64,000 nt of DNA. Origin: Bacteroidaceae bacterium (GTDB lineage: Bacteria > Bacteroidota > Bacteroidia > Bacteroidales > Bacteroidaceae). The stretch spans positions 22,492 to 86,491 of the forward strand of contig JAFRTJ010000023.1 in NCBI GenBank assembly GCA_017427185.1, given 5' to 3'. Below, piece after piece: positions 34,326-44,221 of this stretch (position 1 is the stretch's first letter; each line of letters begins with the position of its first letter). The notes under the pieces are model-generated. The model was not told where the DNA came from. It saw nothing but the letters and a program-made list of their open reading frames with translations, and ran no database searches. Both the position numbers and the translations under genes were made by a program.

Positions 34326-34976
34326 CTAAACGCGAGCATGATGACCGCAATTATTACGAGCAACCGTAATGATAGTCATCCATGAATTGAAGACTGGCAC
34401 TCCTAAAGAGAACTCTTGGGCAATCTTCTTTCGAATCTGGTTACTTTTGATGTTATCGTATATCCTTGTCAGTACGCCCAAGGGAAGTATCTCAGCCAAC
34501 ATCCAAGAAGGGGGGTATGAGTCAGAATAAGTGTTGCGGAAATGTTCAATGAAATCTTCGCGCGACTTTGCCAGTTCTACATCTATCAGCTGCTTTGTCT
34601 TGGCAAAGGTGCTGGTATCATAGAAACACGTCGGGTCGGTCATCCAAAAGGGATTCCCTGTTTCACGGCTCGTTATGTTGACAATGGCACTACGGACGCC
34701 TATCTCAATCTTCTCAATCTCATTGAACATCAACAGGCGAAGATGCCTGTCGAAGCGATACATGTCCAAGGCTTGATTGAAAGTAGCTCCTGGTTTGAAA
34801 ATATGATTTTCCTTCGGTGTTGTCAAAAGAGGATAGAGATAAGCACTAAATCTGTAATAGCCGATGTGGCGGAGATAGTTCTCCGTACGTGCAACATTCT
34901 CAACGTGGAGTCCACGAGATTGCAGCAATGTCACCAGTTGAGCTGGTGATGAGTATGTCTTCGTATAATGTGCCAT
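34326..34976 (-). CDS. Abi-family (Abi_2) protein, truncated at the C-terminus
   Basis: The 216-residue protein matches the start and middle of AbiD/AbiF-type abortive infection proteins: YTKTYSSPAQLVTLLQSRGL, the tyrosine-rich LRHIGYYRFSAYLYPL and DMYRFDRHLRLLMFNEIEKIE. It stops just after ARNNCGHHARV, inside the conserved R-N-x-C-x-H-H motif region (normally continuing HxRxWN), where family members usually run on to about 300 residues. Loss of the C-terminal third suggests an inactive or altered gene. Intact members stop phage growth through a HEPN-like RNase; the retained RN-H motif here could still support activity, but that is untested. Confidence 0.8.
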   Translation of the reverse strand: MAHYTKTYSSPAQLVTLLQSRGLHVENVARTENYLRHIGYYRFSAYLYPLLTTPKENHIFKPGATFNQALDMYRFDRHLRLLMFNEIEKIEIGVRSAIVNITSRETGNPFWMTDPTCFYDTSTFAKTKQLIDVELAKSREDFIEHFRNTYSDSYPPSWMLAEILPLGVLTRIYDNIKSNQIRKKIAQEFSLGVPVFNSWMTIITVARNNCGHHARV

Positions 34977-35618
34977 AATAAAACAAAACGACCCGCCGAT
35001 TTAAGCATTGTGAAGAGGCTTGGCGGGTTCTCGTGGCGCAAAGGTACTGCTTTTATTTGGAATAGCCAAACTTTTTTGAAGAAAAAAGCGGTGAGGACCA
35101 GCTTTTAGAATAAAAGCAGCCTAAGAAATCCCCTTTTTGCCTCAAAGTGTTACCTCATCCTTTCTTTTCCCTACCTTTTTCAATTAATATGAACCAAAGA
35201 TTATCTGTCTAGCGGCACAAAAACATTAGATAATCCGTTCACACTCGACAAAGCAAAAGTAAACTATTGTTTTGCTCTCGCTTAATCACGGATTTGGTAC
35301 GATTGACAATCAAAATTCGGTGTCCTTAGTTTGACATTGAATTATTAACCGCCATTGAATCCTAGACGATTAGAATATCCGAGATACAACGGCGGTACGA
35401 GAACCTTGTTTTAGCCGATTTTCGTGCAATCTGCGAAGCCCTAAAATGAGCTTTTGTTGGCAATCGGACTTGGCAAACGGCAAAATTGCCCTAAAATTGA
35501 AAGTAAATAATCTTAACGATTTGTTAAATCTTGCTCACTTTTATTTGAAATTAATCCCACATGGAGTTGGATTCTGAAGGCAAGAAAGAAAGGGAGAAAC
35601 AAAGATAAAAAAAACTGG
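34977..35618. other. 642-base gap without a recognisable gene
   Basis: No credible coding region, RNA gene or repeat is recognised. The part around 35340-35480 is less AT-rich and could be decayed coding sequence. The left part is presumably the promoter region of the Abi gene on the minus strand. Confidence 0.5.
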
Positions 35619-36446
35619 CTATCGCACAGTAATATGGAAGCAACCCTGCTTTACCTCATATTTGACATAGCAGCGGCCTTCCTCTCTGGCATCACGAAGA
35701 ACCTCACTCAAGACCCACTTAAGTGTATCGTCGCGAACCGTTCTGCGCTGAGGGCCATCTGGAGGTGAGATGGTATGGTATCTGTTGTAGCATATATCTA
35801 TCGTGGTACCAAACTTATGGCAACTGTTGCTCTCAGCATTTTCGTTGTGAGTCTGCAGCTTCCTCACATCCTCTTCCGTACGCAAAACGCTGGAGACGAT
35901 GAACTTATGCAAGGGGATTCCTTTCACATACAAGCTGTCGAGATAGGCACGTCCTAAATGGGCAAGAAACTCGTTGGCACGCGGAACCAGATAAGGAATG
36001 CTGCGACGCATACTTGGATCTATTGTATAATAGGGACAGGAGCCGATGTAGACCAGTTCCGTCTTGCGGTCTTCAGCAGCCTGGCGATTGGCGACAGGAC
36101 GCACGCCCCATTTGCGGGCTGCGCGAATCTGCACTTCCTGGACATCTGGGAAACAGGCAGCATAGGAGGGTACGCTTCGAAGCGGATGGTATTCGCTTGG
36201 GTCACGGGGCCAAATGCGCGAAATGCCATCCTGCTCTGAAACAGGATGGTAGACCTCCTCGTCTGTCAATACATTCTCAGGCGCTGGTGTTTCTGGCGCT
36301 TCTTTCGTCTGGTTCTCTTCTACGGAAACAAGAGACTCATCGCCCACCCCGCCGATAACCTCAGGATGACACGCCCTGATGGATGCAAGGACCAAAACCG
36401 TGCTTCCACAGAGTCCCAGAAAAATCGTTTTCTTGAGCCTTCTCAT
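35619..36446 (-). CDS. DUF5715-like peptidase M15-type secreted protein
   Basis: I chose the ATG at 36446 (275 residues, MRRLKKTIF) over an upstream TTG. The N-terminus has a membrane or signal segment (FLGLCGSTVLVLASIRAC, Cys possibly lipidated), then an acidic linker to about residue 85. The C-terminal half has features of the VanY/M15 metallopeptidase fold: SSVLRTEEDV, the S-x-H-x-x-G-x-x-x-D motif in SCHKFGTTIDICYN near residue 212 and a late histidine in EVKQGCFHITVR. It may trim peptidoglycan peptides. It diverges from phoH. Confidence 0.75.
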   Translation of the reverse strand: MRRLKKTIFLGLCGSTVLVLASIRACHPEVIGGVGDESLVSVEENQTKEAPETPAPENVLTDEEVYHPVSEQDGISRIWPRDPSEYHPLRSVPSYAACFPDVQEVQIRAARKWGVRPVANRQAAEDRKTELVYIGSCPYYTIDPSMRRSIPYLVPRANEFLAHLGRAYLDSLYVKGIPLHKFIVSSVLRTEEDVRKLQTHNENAESNSCHKFGTTIDICYNRYHTISPPDGPQRRTVRDDTLKWVLSEVLRDAREEGRCYVKYEVKQGCFHITVR

Positions 36447-36499
36447 AAAAATCGAGAACAAAGTTAATCAAAAAAGTGGCAAATTCAAAATAGATTGAG

Positions 36500-36507
36500 T
36501 AAATTTG
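36500..36507 (+). promoter_or_regulatory. -7 promoter box of phoH
   Basis: TAAATTTG fits TAnnTTTG and lies 18 bases before the phoH ATG. No good TTTG is found at the expected -33 distance, so the match is partial and the leader would be very short. Confidence 0.4.
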
Positions 36508-36524
36508 CACCAAAATAGATACGA

Positions 36525-37496
36525 ATGATAGAAAAACATATTGTTTTAGAAGACGTAGACCCTGTTATTCTCTATGGTGTGAACAACACCAACATCCACA
36601 TGATAAAAGCCCTTTATCCCAAGCTTCGTATCGTGGCGCGCGGCAATGTCATCCATGTCATAGGCGACGAACTGGAATTAAGTGCTTTCGAGGAGAACAT
36701 CGACAAGCTGCAACAGCATGTCAACAAATACAACAGCCTGACGGAAGAAGACATCCTGCAGATCCTGCGAGGGGAGAAGACGAAGAAGGATGGCGTGGAA
36801 GGAGCCATCGTGTATAGTGTGACAGGAAAGCCCATCATGGCCCGCAGCCACAATCAGCAGCTATTGGTAAAGGCCTACCAAGAGAGCGACATGATTTTCG
36901 CCGTAGGTCCTGCTGGCTCAGGCAAGACCTACACAAGCATCGCCCTGGCTGTTCGTGCACTCAAGAATAAAGAAATACGCAAGATCATCCTCTCGCGTCC
37001 TGCCGTTGAGGCTGGAGAGAAACTTGGATTCCTCCCTGGTGACATGAAAGAGAAAATCGATCCCTATCTGCAACCTCTCTACGATGCCCTGGAGGACATG
37101 ATTCCCGCTCAGAAACTTCACGAGATGATGGACCAGAACATCATTCAGATTGCCCCCTTGGCTTTCATGCGTGGGCGTACATTAAATGATGCTGTTGTAA
37201 TCCTTGATGAAGCCCAGAACACAACCAGCGCACAAATCAAGATGTTCCTCACTCGAATGGGTATGAATACAAAGATGATCGTAACGGGCGACATAACGCA
37301 AATTGACCTTCCTCATAATGTACGCTCAGGTTTGGTGGAAGCAATGGAAATACTTCATGGCATACAAGGCATTTCCTTCATCCACTTGAGCAAGAAGGAC
37401 ATCGTGCGTCATCGTCTGGTAACTCATATCGTGGAAGCCTACGAGCATAATGATATTGAGAAAAAGAAGAAAGCTGAAAACGAGAACAAAGAATAG
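36525..37496 (+). CDS. phoH: PhoH-family ATPase
   Basis: This 323-residue cytosolic protein has an N-terminal KH-like segment (residues 15-65) and a PhoH ATPase domain with Walker A GPAGSGKTYTS near residue 130, Walker B AVVILDEAQNTT near 228 and the GRTLNDA and TGDITQIDLP motifs of the helicase-like fold. PhoH/YbeZ proteins are linked to RNA metabolism and ribosome maturation; the exact activity is unsettled. It starts the phoH-purC-menG block, which is conserved in Bacteroidales; purC begins 35 bases later. The length is normal. Confidence 0.95.
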   Translation: MIEKHIVLEDVDPVILYGVNNTNIHMIKALYPKLRIVARGNVIHVIGDELELSAFEENIDKLQQHVNKYNSLTEEDILQILRGEKTKKDGVEGAIVYSVTGKPIMARSHNQQLLVKAYQESDMIFAVGPAGSGKTYTSIALAVRALKNKEIRKIILSRPAVEAGEKLGFLPGDMKEKIDPYLQPLYDALEDMIPAQKLHEMMDQNIIQIAPLAFMRGRTLNDAVVILDEAQNTTSAQIKMFLTRMGMNTKMIVTGDITQIDLPHNVRSGLVEAMEILHGIQGISFIHLSKKDIVRHRLVTHIVEAYEHNDIEKKKKAENENKE

Positions 37497-37531
37497 AGAC
37501 AGATTAAGAACAATTTTAAAAGCATACGAAC

Positions 37532-38485
37532 GTGAAAGCATTAACAAGAACAGACCTGAACCTTCCTGGGCAGGTAAGTGTGTATCATGGTAAAGTCCGC
37601 GACGTGTACAACATCAATGACGACCTCATGGTAATGGTGGCTACCGACAGAATTTCCGCATTTGATGTAATCCTTCCCAAGGGAATACCCTTCAAGGGAC
37701 AGGTGCTCAATCAGATTGCTGCCAATTTCCTGGATGCCACTTCAGACATCGTACCCAATTGGAAATTAGCCACTCCTGACCCAATGGTTACCGTAGGCCT
37801 CAAAGCCGAAGGTTTCCGCGTTGAGATGATTATACGTGGCTATCTTACTGGTAGTGCATGGCGCGAGTACAAGAATGGCTGTCGTGAACTTTGTGGCGTA
37901 AAGTTGCCTGATGGCATGCGCGAGAATGAGCGCTTCCCAGAACCCATTATCACTCCCACGACAAAGGCAGAAGAAGGACACGACGAAAACATCTCCAAGG
38001 AGGAAATCATTGCTCAAGGAATTGTCAGCCGTGAAGATTACGAAGTCATGGAACAGTATACTCGCGCACTCTTCCAGCGAGGCACGGAAATAGCTGCAAA
38101 GAAAGGACTCATACTCGTAGATACGAAATATGAGTTTGGCAAACGTGACGGTAAGGTTATCCTGATTGACGAAATCCATACTCCTGACTCCAGCCGATAC
38201 TTTTATGCTGATGGATACGAAGAGAAGTTTGCTAAAGGAGAAGCCCAGAAACAACTCTCCAAAGAATTTGTACGCCAATGGCTCATCGAGCACAACTTCA
38301 TGAACCGTCCTGGAGATGTGATGCCTGAAATCACAGATGAATATGCCCAAAGCGTGAGCGACCGCTATATCGAACTCTACGAACACATCGTTGGCGAGAA
38401 GTTTGTTCCCGTTCCTGAGGAAGGCGATATAGAGGCACGCATCTGCAAGAATGTTACCGAATGGCTTACGAGCAGGAAGAAATAA
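37532..38485 (+). CDS. purC: SAICAR synthase (phosphoribosylaminoimidazole-succinocarboxamide synthase)
   Basis: The 317-residue enzyme uses a GTG start ([14 protein letters not shown]). It carries the ATP-binding KVRDVYNI and [13 protein letters not shown] motifs and the catalytic segment [12 protein letters not shown]. The signature [12 protein letters not shown] lies near residue 200, and [14 protein letters not shown] follows near 215. It catalyses the aspartate-adding step of purine synthesis. It is the longer Bacteroidetes form. Its end overlaps menG by 25 bases, so the two are translationally coupled. Confidence 0.96.
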   Translation: MKALTRTDLNLPGQVSVYHGKVRDVYNINDDLMVMVATDRISAFDVILPKGIPFKGQVLNQIAANFLDATSDIVPNWKLATPDPMVTVGLKAEGFRVEMIIRGYLTGSAWREYKNGCRELCGVKLPDGMRENERFPEPIITPTTKAEEGHDENISKEEIIAQGIVSREDYEVMEQYTRALFQRGTEIAAKKGLILVDTKYEFGKRDGKVILIDEIHTPDSSRYFYADGYEEKFAKGEAQKQLSKEFVRQWLIEHNFMNRPGDVMPEITDEYAQSVSDRYIELYEHIVGEKFVPVPEEGDIEARICKNVTEWLTSRKK

Positions 38486-39198
38486 AACCCTATGACAAAC
38501 AGGGAGAGAAGAGTGAGCAGGTCGAACAGATGTTCGACAATATCGCTCACTCTTACGACCTTTTGAATCATGCACTTTCCTTAGGGATAGACCGCAGATG
38601 GAGGCGAACTGCCATCCATTCTCTTGGCAAATACAAGCCTCAGCGAATCTTGGACATTGCCACAGGTACAGGTGACTTCGCCATCCTGAGTGCCAAGCAT
38701 CTCCAGCCCCAACAAATCATTGGAATAGACATCAGCGACGGCATGATGGAGGTCGGCCGAAAGAAAGTGCAAAAGGAAAGACTCCAGGACATCATCTCTT
38801 TCCAACACGAAGACTGTCTCCACCTTTCTTTCCCTGACAACTCTTTCGATGCTGTCACCTCGTCGTATGGCGTACGCAATTTCCAAGATTTGGACACAGG
38901 ATTACACGAAATGTATCGTGTACTCAAGCCGTCAGGACACGTGCTCATCATAGAACTGAACACACCTCCCAGTTTCCCAATGAAGCAGCTCTTCTGGATT
39001 TATGCCCATGTAGTGATGCCCTTGTTGGGTCGGCTCATCAGCCACGACAATAGTGCCTACACTTATCTTCCAGCCAGCATGAAAGCATTTCCTCAAGCAG
39101 AGAAGATGGAAATGATTCTGAAGGAAATCGGATTCCATCACATCCATTGGAAACGTTTCACGCTGGGCATCTGCACAATGTACTTAGCAGAGAAATAA
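38461..39198 (+). CDS. menG: Demethylmenaquinone methyltransferase
   Basis: This 245-residue S-adenosylmethionine-dependent methyltransferase has the UbiE/MenG signatures [20 protein letters not shown] near residue 20, motif [17 protein letters not shown] near 59 and the late [17 protein letters not shown] near 155. In an anaerobic Bacteroidales host it makes menaquinone for the respiratory chain. The start ATG lies within the end of purC. A shorter start is not needed because the family's N-terminal helix begins here. The order phoH-purC-menG is typical for this group. Confidence 0.93.
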   Translation: MAYEQEEIKPYDKQGEKSEQVEQMFDNIAHSYDLLNHALSLGIDRRWRRTAIHSLGKYKPQRILDIATGTGDFAILSAKHLQPQQIIGIDISDGMMEVGRKKVQKERLQDIISFQHEDCLHLSFPDNSFDAVTSSYGVRNFQDLDTGLHEMYRVLKPSGHVLIIELNTPPSFPMKQLFWIYAHVVMPLLGRLISHDNSAYTYLPASMKAFPQAEKMEMILKEIGFHHIHWKRFTLGICTMYLAEK

Positions 39199-39239
39199 CT
39201 CCATCATCCATTTGCACCTATTAGTTCATAATCACATAA

Positions 39240-41006
39240 ATGATAAGAAAGTACTTACCTATCCTACTCGCAACATTGTTCTTCCCTACCCTCTCGTGGA
39301 GTGCAGACAGATACATCAAGCGCGAAGTGCGCGGAGTATGGGTTGCTACAGTCTTCAACATTGATTGGCCCAGTACGACTGGCTCCAACTACAACATACG
39401 CAACACACAAAAGAAAGAGATGACGCAGTACTTGGATGTATTGCAAAAGAACAACTTCAATACTGTCTACTTCCAAGTCCGTTCGATGTGCGATGCAATG
39501 TATAAATCCAGCTACGAGCCTTGGTCCGGTTATCTGACAGGACAACGTGGCCGAATGCCAGGTTGGGATCCTTTGGAATTCATCGTAGAAGAGTGTCACA
39601 AGCGCGGACTGGAATGTCACGCCTGGGTCAATCCATACCGTTGGGCCAGTTCGTCCGAAGGATGGAATACCCCTCAAGACCGTGAACTGAAGAATGCCAA
39701 CATGCTACTTAGCTTCACCAATTCCAACGGAGCAACCACCATCATTCTCAATCCTGCCCTCAAGGAAACAAACGAACGAATCGTGAATGTTTGTCGCGAG
39801 CTGATGGAGAATTATGACATCGACGGAATCATATTTGACGACTATTTCTATCCCAGCGGTATCCCTACTACCAACGAGGCTGGTGACTACAAAGATTGGA
39901 AATCTTCTGGAACCAAGATGAGTTTCGGCGACTGGCGTCGCGCAAACGTCAACAAGATGGTTGCCAACGTTTACAATATGATCCAGGAGGTGGACCCGTC
40001 CTGTAAATTCGGCATATCCCCTGCAGGGGCAGCATGTACAGATGCCTCCGTAGCAGCCAAGCATGGCATCAACCGTATGCCGGTAGCCAGCGATTGGCAG
40101 TATAACGGCATCTTCTCTGACCCGGTGGCATGGCTCGAAGAAGGCACCATCGACTACATTTCACCTCAGATATACTGGAAGACCAACCATAGTACAAATC
40201 CGTTTGGACCTATGACACAATGGTGGTCAACGATTGCACGTCATTTCGGACGACATCATTATGCCAGTCATTCTCTCACTTTCCTGCAATCCAGCAACAC
40301 TTCGTTAGATTGGATAGAAGTGGGCCAACAGATGCAATATTCTCGTCAATACACCAAAAATGCGGCTCCCGGTCAAATCTATTATTCCGCATGCGACATA
40401 GATGGGAAAAAGGTAAGCGGATTAGGAGAATGGCTCAAGAAGAACAAATACCAGCACCCTGCCCTTACTCCTGCCATCGATTGGAAAGAAGCACCCGCTT
40501 ACGGCCCTGTGGAGAATCTCTGTTGGGAGAACAATACCCTCACATGGGATTCACCTGGCCGAGTCCGCTTTGCCGTCTATGCCATTCCCAATGCTATTAC
40601 CGATGTGTCAGCAGAACGAAGCACGGCTGGTGGAATCTTAGCCAATTATTTGCTTCAGACATGTTACACCAATTCGTTCACCATTCCAGATCTTTACCAG
40701 GATGATTATCGCTTTGCCGTTTCCGTTGTAGATCGATATGGCAATGAGTATCAGCACACATACATCCGTGAGGAAAGCACGGGCGTTATTGACATGGCCA
40801 GCAATACTCTTGACGTGACATTTGAGAACTGGGAATTGGTAGCCAGCAGCAAAGCCGACATCGAAGTCTTCAGTACCACGGGCCAGCGAATGGTCAATGG
40901 AGAGGACTGCACCACTCTTCCTCTCAGGGGGCTTCCCAGCGGAATATATATCGTAAAGGCTCACAACAAGAATGCCCAAACGACTAAGAAAATACAAATA
41001 AGATAA
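39240..41006 (+). CDS. GHL10-family secreted glycoside hydrolase-like protein with T9SS-type tail
   Basis: The 588-residue protein has a signal peptide (LATLFFPTLSWSA) and a GHL10/DUF187 TIM barrel: REVRGVWVATVFNIDWPST, FNTVYFQVRSMCDAMYKSS and DGIIFDDYFYPSGIP, whose aspartates are likely catalytic. The E. coli relative DigH cleaves denuded peptidoglycan glycan strands. A fibronectin-like part follows, then an end domain ADIEVFSTTGQRMVNG ... GLPSGIYIVKAH resembling the type IX secretion sorting domain, so it may be exported to the cell surface. It lies between menG and aroE (9-base gap to aroE). Confidence 0.87.
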   Translation: MIRKYLPILLATLFFPTLSWSADRYIKREVRGVWVATVFNIDWPSTTGSNYNIRNTQKKEMTQYLDVLQKNNFNTVYFQVRSMCDAMYKSSYEPWSGYLTGQRGRMPGWDPLEFIVEECHKRGLECHAWVNPYRWASSSEGWNTPQDRELKNANMLLSFTNSNGATTIILNPALKETNERIVNVCRELMENYDIDGIIFDDYFYPSGIPTTNEAGDYKDWKSSGTKMSFGDWRRANVNKMVANVYNMIQEVDPSCKFGISPAGAACTDASVAAKHGINRMPVASDWQYNGIFSDPVAWLEEGTIDYISPQIYWKTNHSTNPFGPMTQWWSTIARHFGRHHYASHSLTFLQSSNTSLDWIEVGQQMQYSRQYTKNAAPGQIYYSACDIDGKKVSGLGEWLKKNKYQHPALTPAIDWKEAPAYGPVENLCWENNTLTWDSPGRVRFAVYAIPNAITDVSAERSTAGGILANYLLQTCYTNSFTIPDLYQDDYRFAVSVVDRYGNEYQHTYIREESTGVIDMASNTLDVTFENWELVASSKADIEVFSTTGQRMVNGEDCTTLPLRGLPSGIYIVKAHNKNAQTTKKIQIR

Positions 41007-41015
41007 ACTTCAGAA

Positions 41016-41750
41016 ATGGACAAATACGGAATCATCGGTTATCCTTTGGGACACAGCTTCAGCAGAGGCTTTTTCACAGAAAAGTTTGCCCGTGAGCATA
41101 TTGAGGCTCAGTACATGAATTTCGAGATACCCAATGTCGAGATGCTCCGCGATGTGTTGAACGAGAATCCCGAATTGCGAGGCCTCAACGTCACTCTTCC
41201 CTACAAGACAGCTGTCATCCCATTGCTTGACGAGTTGAGCGACGATGCCCGCAACATTGGGGCTGTTAATGTTATACGCGTTCGCAATGGCTATCTAAAG
41301 GGATTCAACAGCGATATCATAGGCTTCATGGGTAGTATCCGTCCTCTCCTACAGCCTCATCACAAGAAAGCTCTTATTCTGGGAACTGGAGGAGCCAGTC
41401 GAGCCATTCGTGTCGGACTGACTCAATTAGGGTTGCAATGGAAACACGTTAGTCGCTCCGCTCGCGAAGACATGTTTACCTATAGCGAACTTTCTCCTGA
41501 GATTCTTCACGAGTATGAAGTCATAGTCAACTGTAGTCCCGTAGGCATGTATCCTCATGTCGATGAGTCACCTGCCATCCCTTACGAAAGTCTTACCGAC
41601 CGGAATCTCCTCTTCGATTGTGTATACAACCCCGAAAGTACCCAATTCATGCAACGTGGTGCCCAGCAAGGCGCAACAGTCAAGAACGGTCTCGAAATGC
41701 TTCATCTTCAGGCGATTGCCAGTTGGGAGTTTTGGAATAGCGAAGACTAA
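41016..41750 (+). CDS. aroE: Shikimate dehydrogenase
   Basis: This 244-residue protein shows the substrate motif GYPLGHSFSRGFF near residue 6, the catalytic lysine in NVTLPYKTAVIPLLDEL near 65, the NADP-binding GTGGASRAIRV near 125 and the closing NGLEMLHLQAIASWEFW. It reduces 3-dehydroshikimate to shikimate in aromatic amino acid synthesis. It follows the GHL10 gene after 9 bases and is the last gene of the block; an outer-membrane protein gene converges on it 35 bases later. It is slightly shorter than the E. coli enzyme but complete. Confidence 0.95.
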   Translation: MDKYGIIGYPLGHSFSRGFFTEKFAREHIEAQYMNFEIPNVEMLRDVLNENPELRGLNVTLPYKTAVIPLLDELSDDARNIGAVNVIRVRNGYLKGFNSDIIGFMGSIRPLLQPHHKKALILGTGGASRAIRVGLTQLGLQWKHVSRSAREDMFTYSELSPEILHEYEVIVNCSPVGMYPHVDESPAIPYESLTDRNLLFDCVYNPESTQFMQRGAQQGATVKNGLEMLHLQAIASWEFWNSED

Positions 41751-41785
41751 AGCAAGAAAAGAACACGCCAAACTGATTCTAAGAA

Positions 41786-42637
41786 TCAAAAGCCCCAAAG
41801 GGTGAAGCCGGCAGAGAGACTCTGGAACTTTGGGCCGTAGTTGGTGTCGAGTACGTTGCAAGGGCTGTAACGCACGTATAAACCGATGAAGTGGAAACGG
41901 ACGCTGGCTACAAAATTTATGGTGACAGGATTGATGCGCAGGTCGGTCGTCTTCTCCTTATACTTTTCCCCGTCGAGCGAGTAGCGCGTCTTTATGGTAC
42001 GGGTATGGCTGTTGTGCCCACCATTTACCGCCAACTCGGGACCGACCACGAAGTGCCAGTCGTGCTTCACGTTGAGGTCGTACATCAGCGGGAAGGTCAT
42101 CTGGAAGATATGCAGGCGCGAGAACTTGGGCACGGCTCCGGCTGGATAAGGCACAATGTTCAGCACTTCGGCCGCATCTTGCTGGAAGCGGTACTGATGG
42201 GCCATCCGATAGTTGCGCCACAGGAATCCCATCCCCAGTTCCAGGCTGTGGCGTCGGTTGAAGTTGTAGCGCAGACCGATGGCCTCCGTCCAGTTGATCT
42301 CCAGGCTACGACCCATCGTGACGTCCATCGGCGCCTTCTGGCCTACGGCGCTTACGAAGCCGATGCCCACGGCGCTCATAAACAAATCGGTACTGCCTTT
42401 GCTGTGGCGCTTCTTTCCGAGGGGGATACTGAAGTCGAAGCCTCCAGGATGGCGGTCGATGTCATCACCGATGCCCGCTTTTCTACTGCCAGTCAGGATC
42501 TCCTTGCTACTATTGAATTCTGGCCTTAGTTCGTTCACCCCTAATGGGTTCTCTCGATCCTCGTTCTCTGCATGGGCAGATAGGAAAAGTGTAGCCAAAA
42601 TGGTGCCGGCTACGAGACGCATTAAGTTTGTTCTCAT
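41786..42637 (-). CDS. Outer-membrane beta-barrel protein (PorT-like)
   Basis: The 283-residue protein has a signal peptide (MRTNLMRLVAGTILATLFLSAHA) and a mature part starting with a segment ending HPGGFDFSIPLG. Alternating beta strands typical of small outer-membrane barrels follow (HSLELGMGFLWRNYR, FHFIGLYVRYSPCN). Its leader MRLVAG-ILATLFL and the PGGFDF motif are shared with the adjacent LRR protein, suggesting duplication of the 5' end. It is last in the ECF sigma operon on this strand. Function is unknown. Confidence 0.82.
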   Translation of the reverse strand: MRTNLMRLVAGTILATLFLSAHAENEDRENPLGVNELRPEFNSSKEILTGSRKAGIGDDIDRHPGGFDFSIPLGKKRHSKGSTDLFMSAVGIGFVSAVGQKAPMDVTMGRSLEINWTEAIGLRYNFNRRHSLELGMGFLWRNYRMAHQYRFQQDAAEVLNIVPYPAGAVPKFSRLHIFQMTFPLMYDLNVKHDWHFVVGPELAVNGGHNSHTRTIKTRYSLDGEKYKEKTTDLRINPVTINFVASVRFHFIGLYVRYSPCNVLDTNYGPKFQSLSAGFTLWGF

Positions 42638-42682
42638 TTGTTGTTTCTCCTTGATGTTATTCTTTTATAATGTTTGTCGTTA

Positions 42683-44221
42683 TCACTCGGCCTTCTCATA
42701 CCACATTCGAGGGGCTTTCTTCTCTTCCCACTTCTTTATGAAATCATGTTCTGCGCAGGGTGTCCCTCTGAATACCCTCCAGCCCAATTCAATGTCGTCG
42801 GTATTGCCTTGAACCACGATGCCCTCCAAAGTATGGCAGGAGGCGAAGGCTGCATCGCCAATCTTTTTTAATGAACGTGGCAGGAGGAGGTACCACAATC
42901 CTTCACTACGACAGAAGGCTTCTTCCCCTATCTCCGTGACGCCCTCCGGAATATTCAAGCCGACAGGCAGCTTTCCCTCGTGGAAGGCATAGTCGCCAAT
43001 CCGTTTCGTCCCGGCGGGAATGACCGTATTCTGGCATCCCAGTCGGAGTGTCATCGAAGCGGTTTCCAAAAGGGCGTTGCTGCCCTCGGGAGAGGAGAAG
43101 ACGGGGTTTCCTGGGGCGACGGTAATGCTGACGCAGGACTTCAAACCCGAGAAGGCTTCGCGCTCAATATGTTCTATGCTACGCGGAATGCGGATGTGGC
43201 TGACGGGTATGCCACAGAATGATCCGCGGCTTATCGACTTTACGCCCTCGGGGATGAAGGAATTGCGGCACCCAGCCACCAGGCTGCTGTCCTCCTTCAT
43301 GATGAGGGCATTGCAGTTATGGCGCGAGTCGAAGTGCTTGTTGCGGCGGTCCACCTCGATGCGGCTGAGCGCGGTACATCGGGCAAAGGCGAAGTCTCCC
43401 ACGCCGCAGACCTCGCGCGGAATGCGGATGCTCTCCAATGATGTACAGTCTTCGAAGGCATAGTCGCCAATGTTATCCAGCGAAGGGGGCAGCGAGATGG
43501 ACTTCAGCCTATAGCAGCTGCCGAAAGCCCATCGGCCGATGTCCTCCACTCCGTCCGGGATATCGATGTGCTCCAGGGCGAAACAGCCGGCGAAGGCACC
43601 TGGAAAGATGCCTTCTACGTCGGAGGGAATGACGGTGGCACTACAACCGGCTATCAACAAGTTGTCTTTATCAATGACGGCGTTGCAACCGTTCCTTGAA
43701 TCCAAGTGTTCGTTCCCTTCCTCTACTGTAATGTGCCGCAACCGCTCGCAACCGTAGAAGACGGCCTCGGCGATGACTTCCATACTCCTGGGAATGCTGA
43801 CGCTCTCCAGGTTGGCACACATCAGGAATGCCCGTTCATATATTGCTCTTACACCCTCGCCGATGATGATGCGGCGGATGCCCATACAACCGGCCAAACC
43901 CCATTGCCTGATGGCTGCGACGCGGTATTGCCTTCCGTTGTGCATTACCGTAGAGGGAATGTAGAGTGTGCTGTCCTCCACGAACGAGTCGTCAGGTACG
44001 GAGACCTCCACCACGTCGTTTCCAGCTTTCTTGTTGGTCTCGAACGTCAGGCCTTCTTCAGAGAATGTCTCTCTTGACATATCCGTTCTGACGTGCCGTA
44101 GGTCGAAATCGAATCCTCCCGGATACCTTGTTACTGAACTCTCCCTCTCTTGTGCGTTCAAGGGCAGGAAAAGTGTGGCCAGGATGGCGCCGGCTACCAG
44201 TCGCATTATATCGTGCTTCAT
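42683..44221 (-). CDS. BspA-type leucine-rich-repeat surface protein
   Basis: This 512-residue protein has a signal peptide and about eighteen BspA/LRR_5 repeats of the kind IGDYAFEDCTSLESIRIPREV. These form an elongated solenoid used by oral and gut Bacteroidales for binding host proteins or other bacteria. The N-terminus shares MRLVAG-ILATLFL and YPGGFDFDL with the next protein. No sorting domain is seen at the C-terminus, which ends KKAPRMWYEKAE. It overlaps the upstream gene by four bases and belongs to an ECF-sigma-controlled operon. Confidence 0.9.
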   Translation of the reverse strand: MKHDIMRLVAGAILATLFLPLNAQERESSVTRYPGGFDFDLRHVRTDMSRETFSEEGLTFETNKKAGNDVVEVSVPDDSFVEDSTLYIPSTVMHNGRQYRVAAIRQWGLAGCMGIRRIIIGEGVRAIYERAFLMCANLESVSIPRSMEVIAEAVFYGCERLRHITVEEGNEHLDSRNGCNAVIDKDNLLIAGCSATVIPSDVEGIFPGAFAGCFALEHIDIPDGVEDIGRWAFGSCYRLKSISLPPSLDNIGDYAFEDCTSLESIRIPREVCGVGDFAFARCTALSRIEVDRRNKHFDSRHNCNALIMKEDSSLVAGCRNSFIPEGVKSISRGSFCGIPVSHIRIPRSIEHIEREAFSGLKSCVSITVAPGNPVFSSPEGSNALLETASMTLRLGCQNTVIPAGTKRIGDYAFHEGKLPVGLNIPEGVTEIGEEAFCRSEGLWYLLLPRSLKKIGDAAFASCHTLEGIVVQGNTDDIELGWRVFRGTPCAEHDFIKKWEEKKAPRMWYEKAE

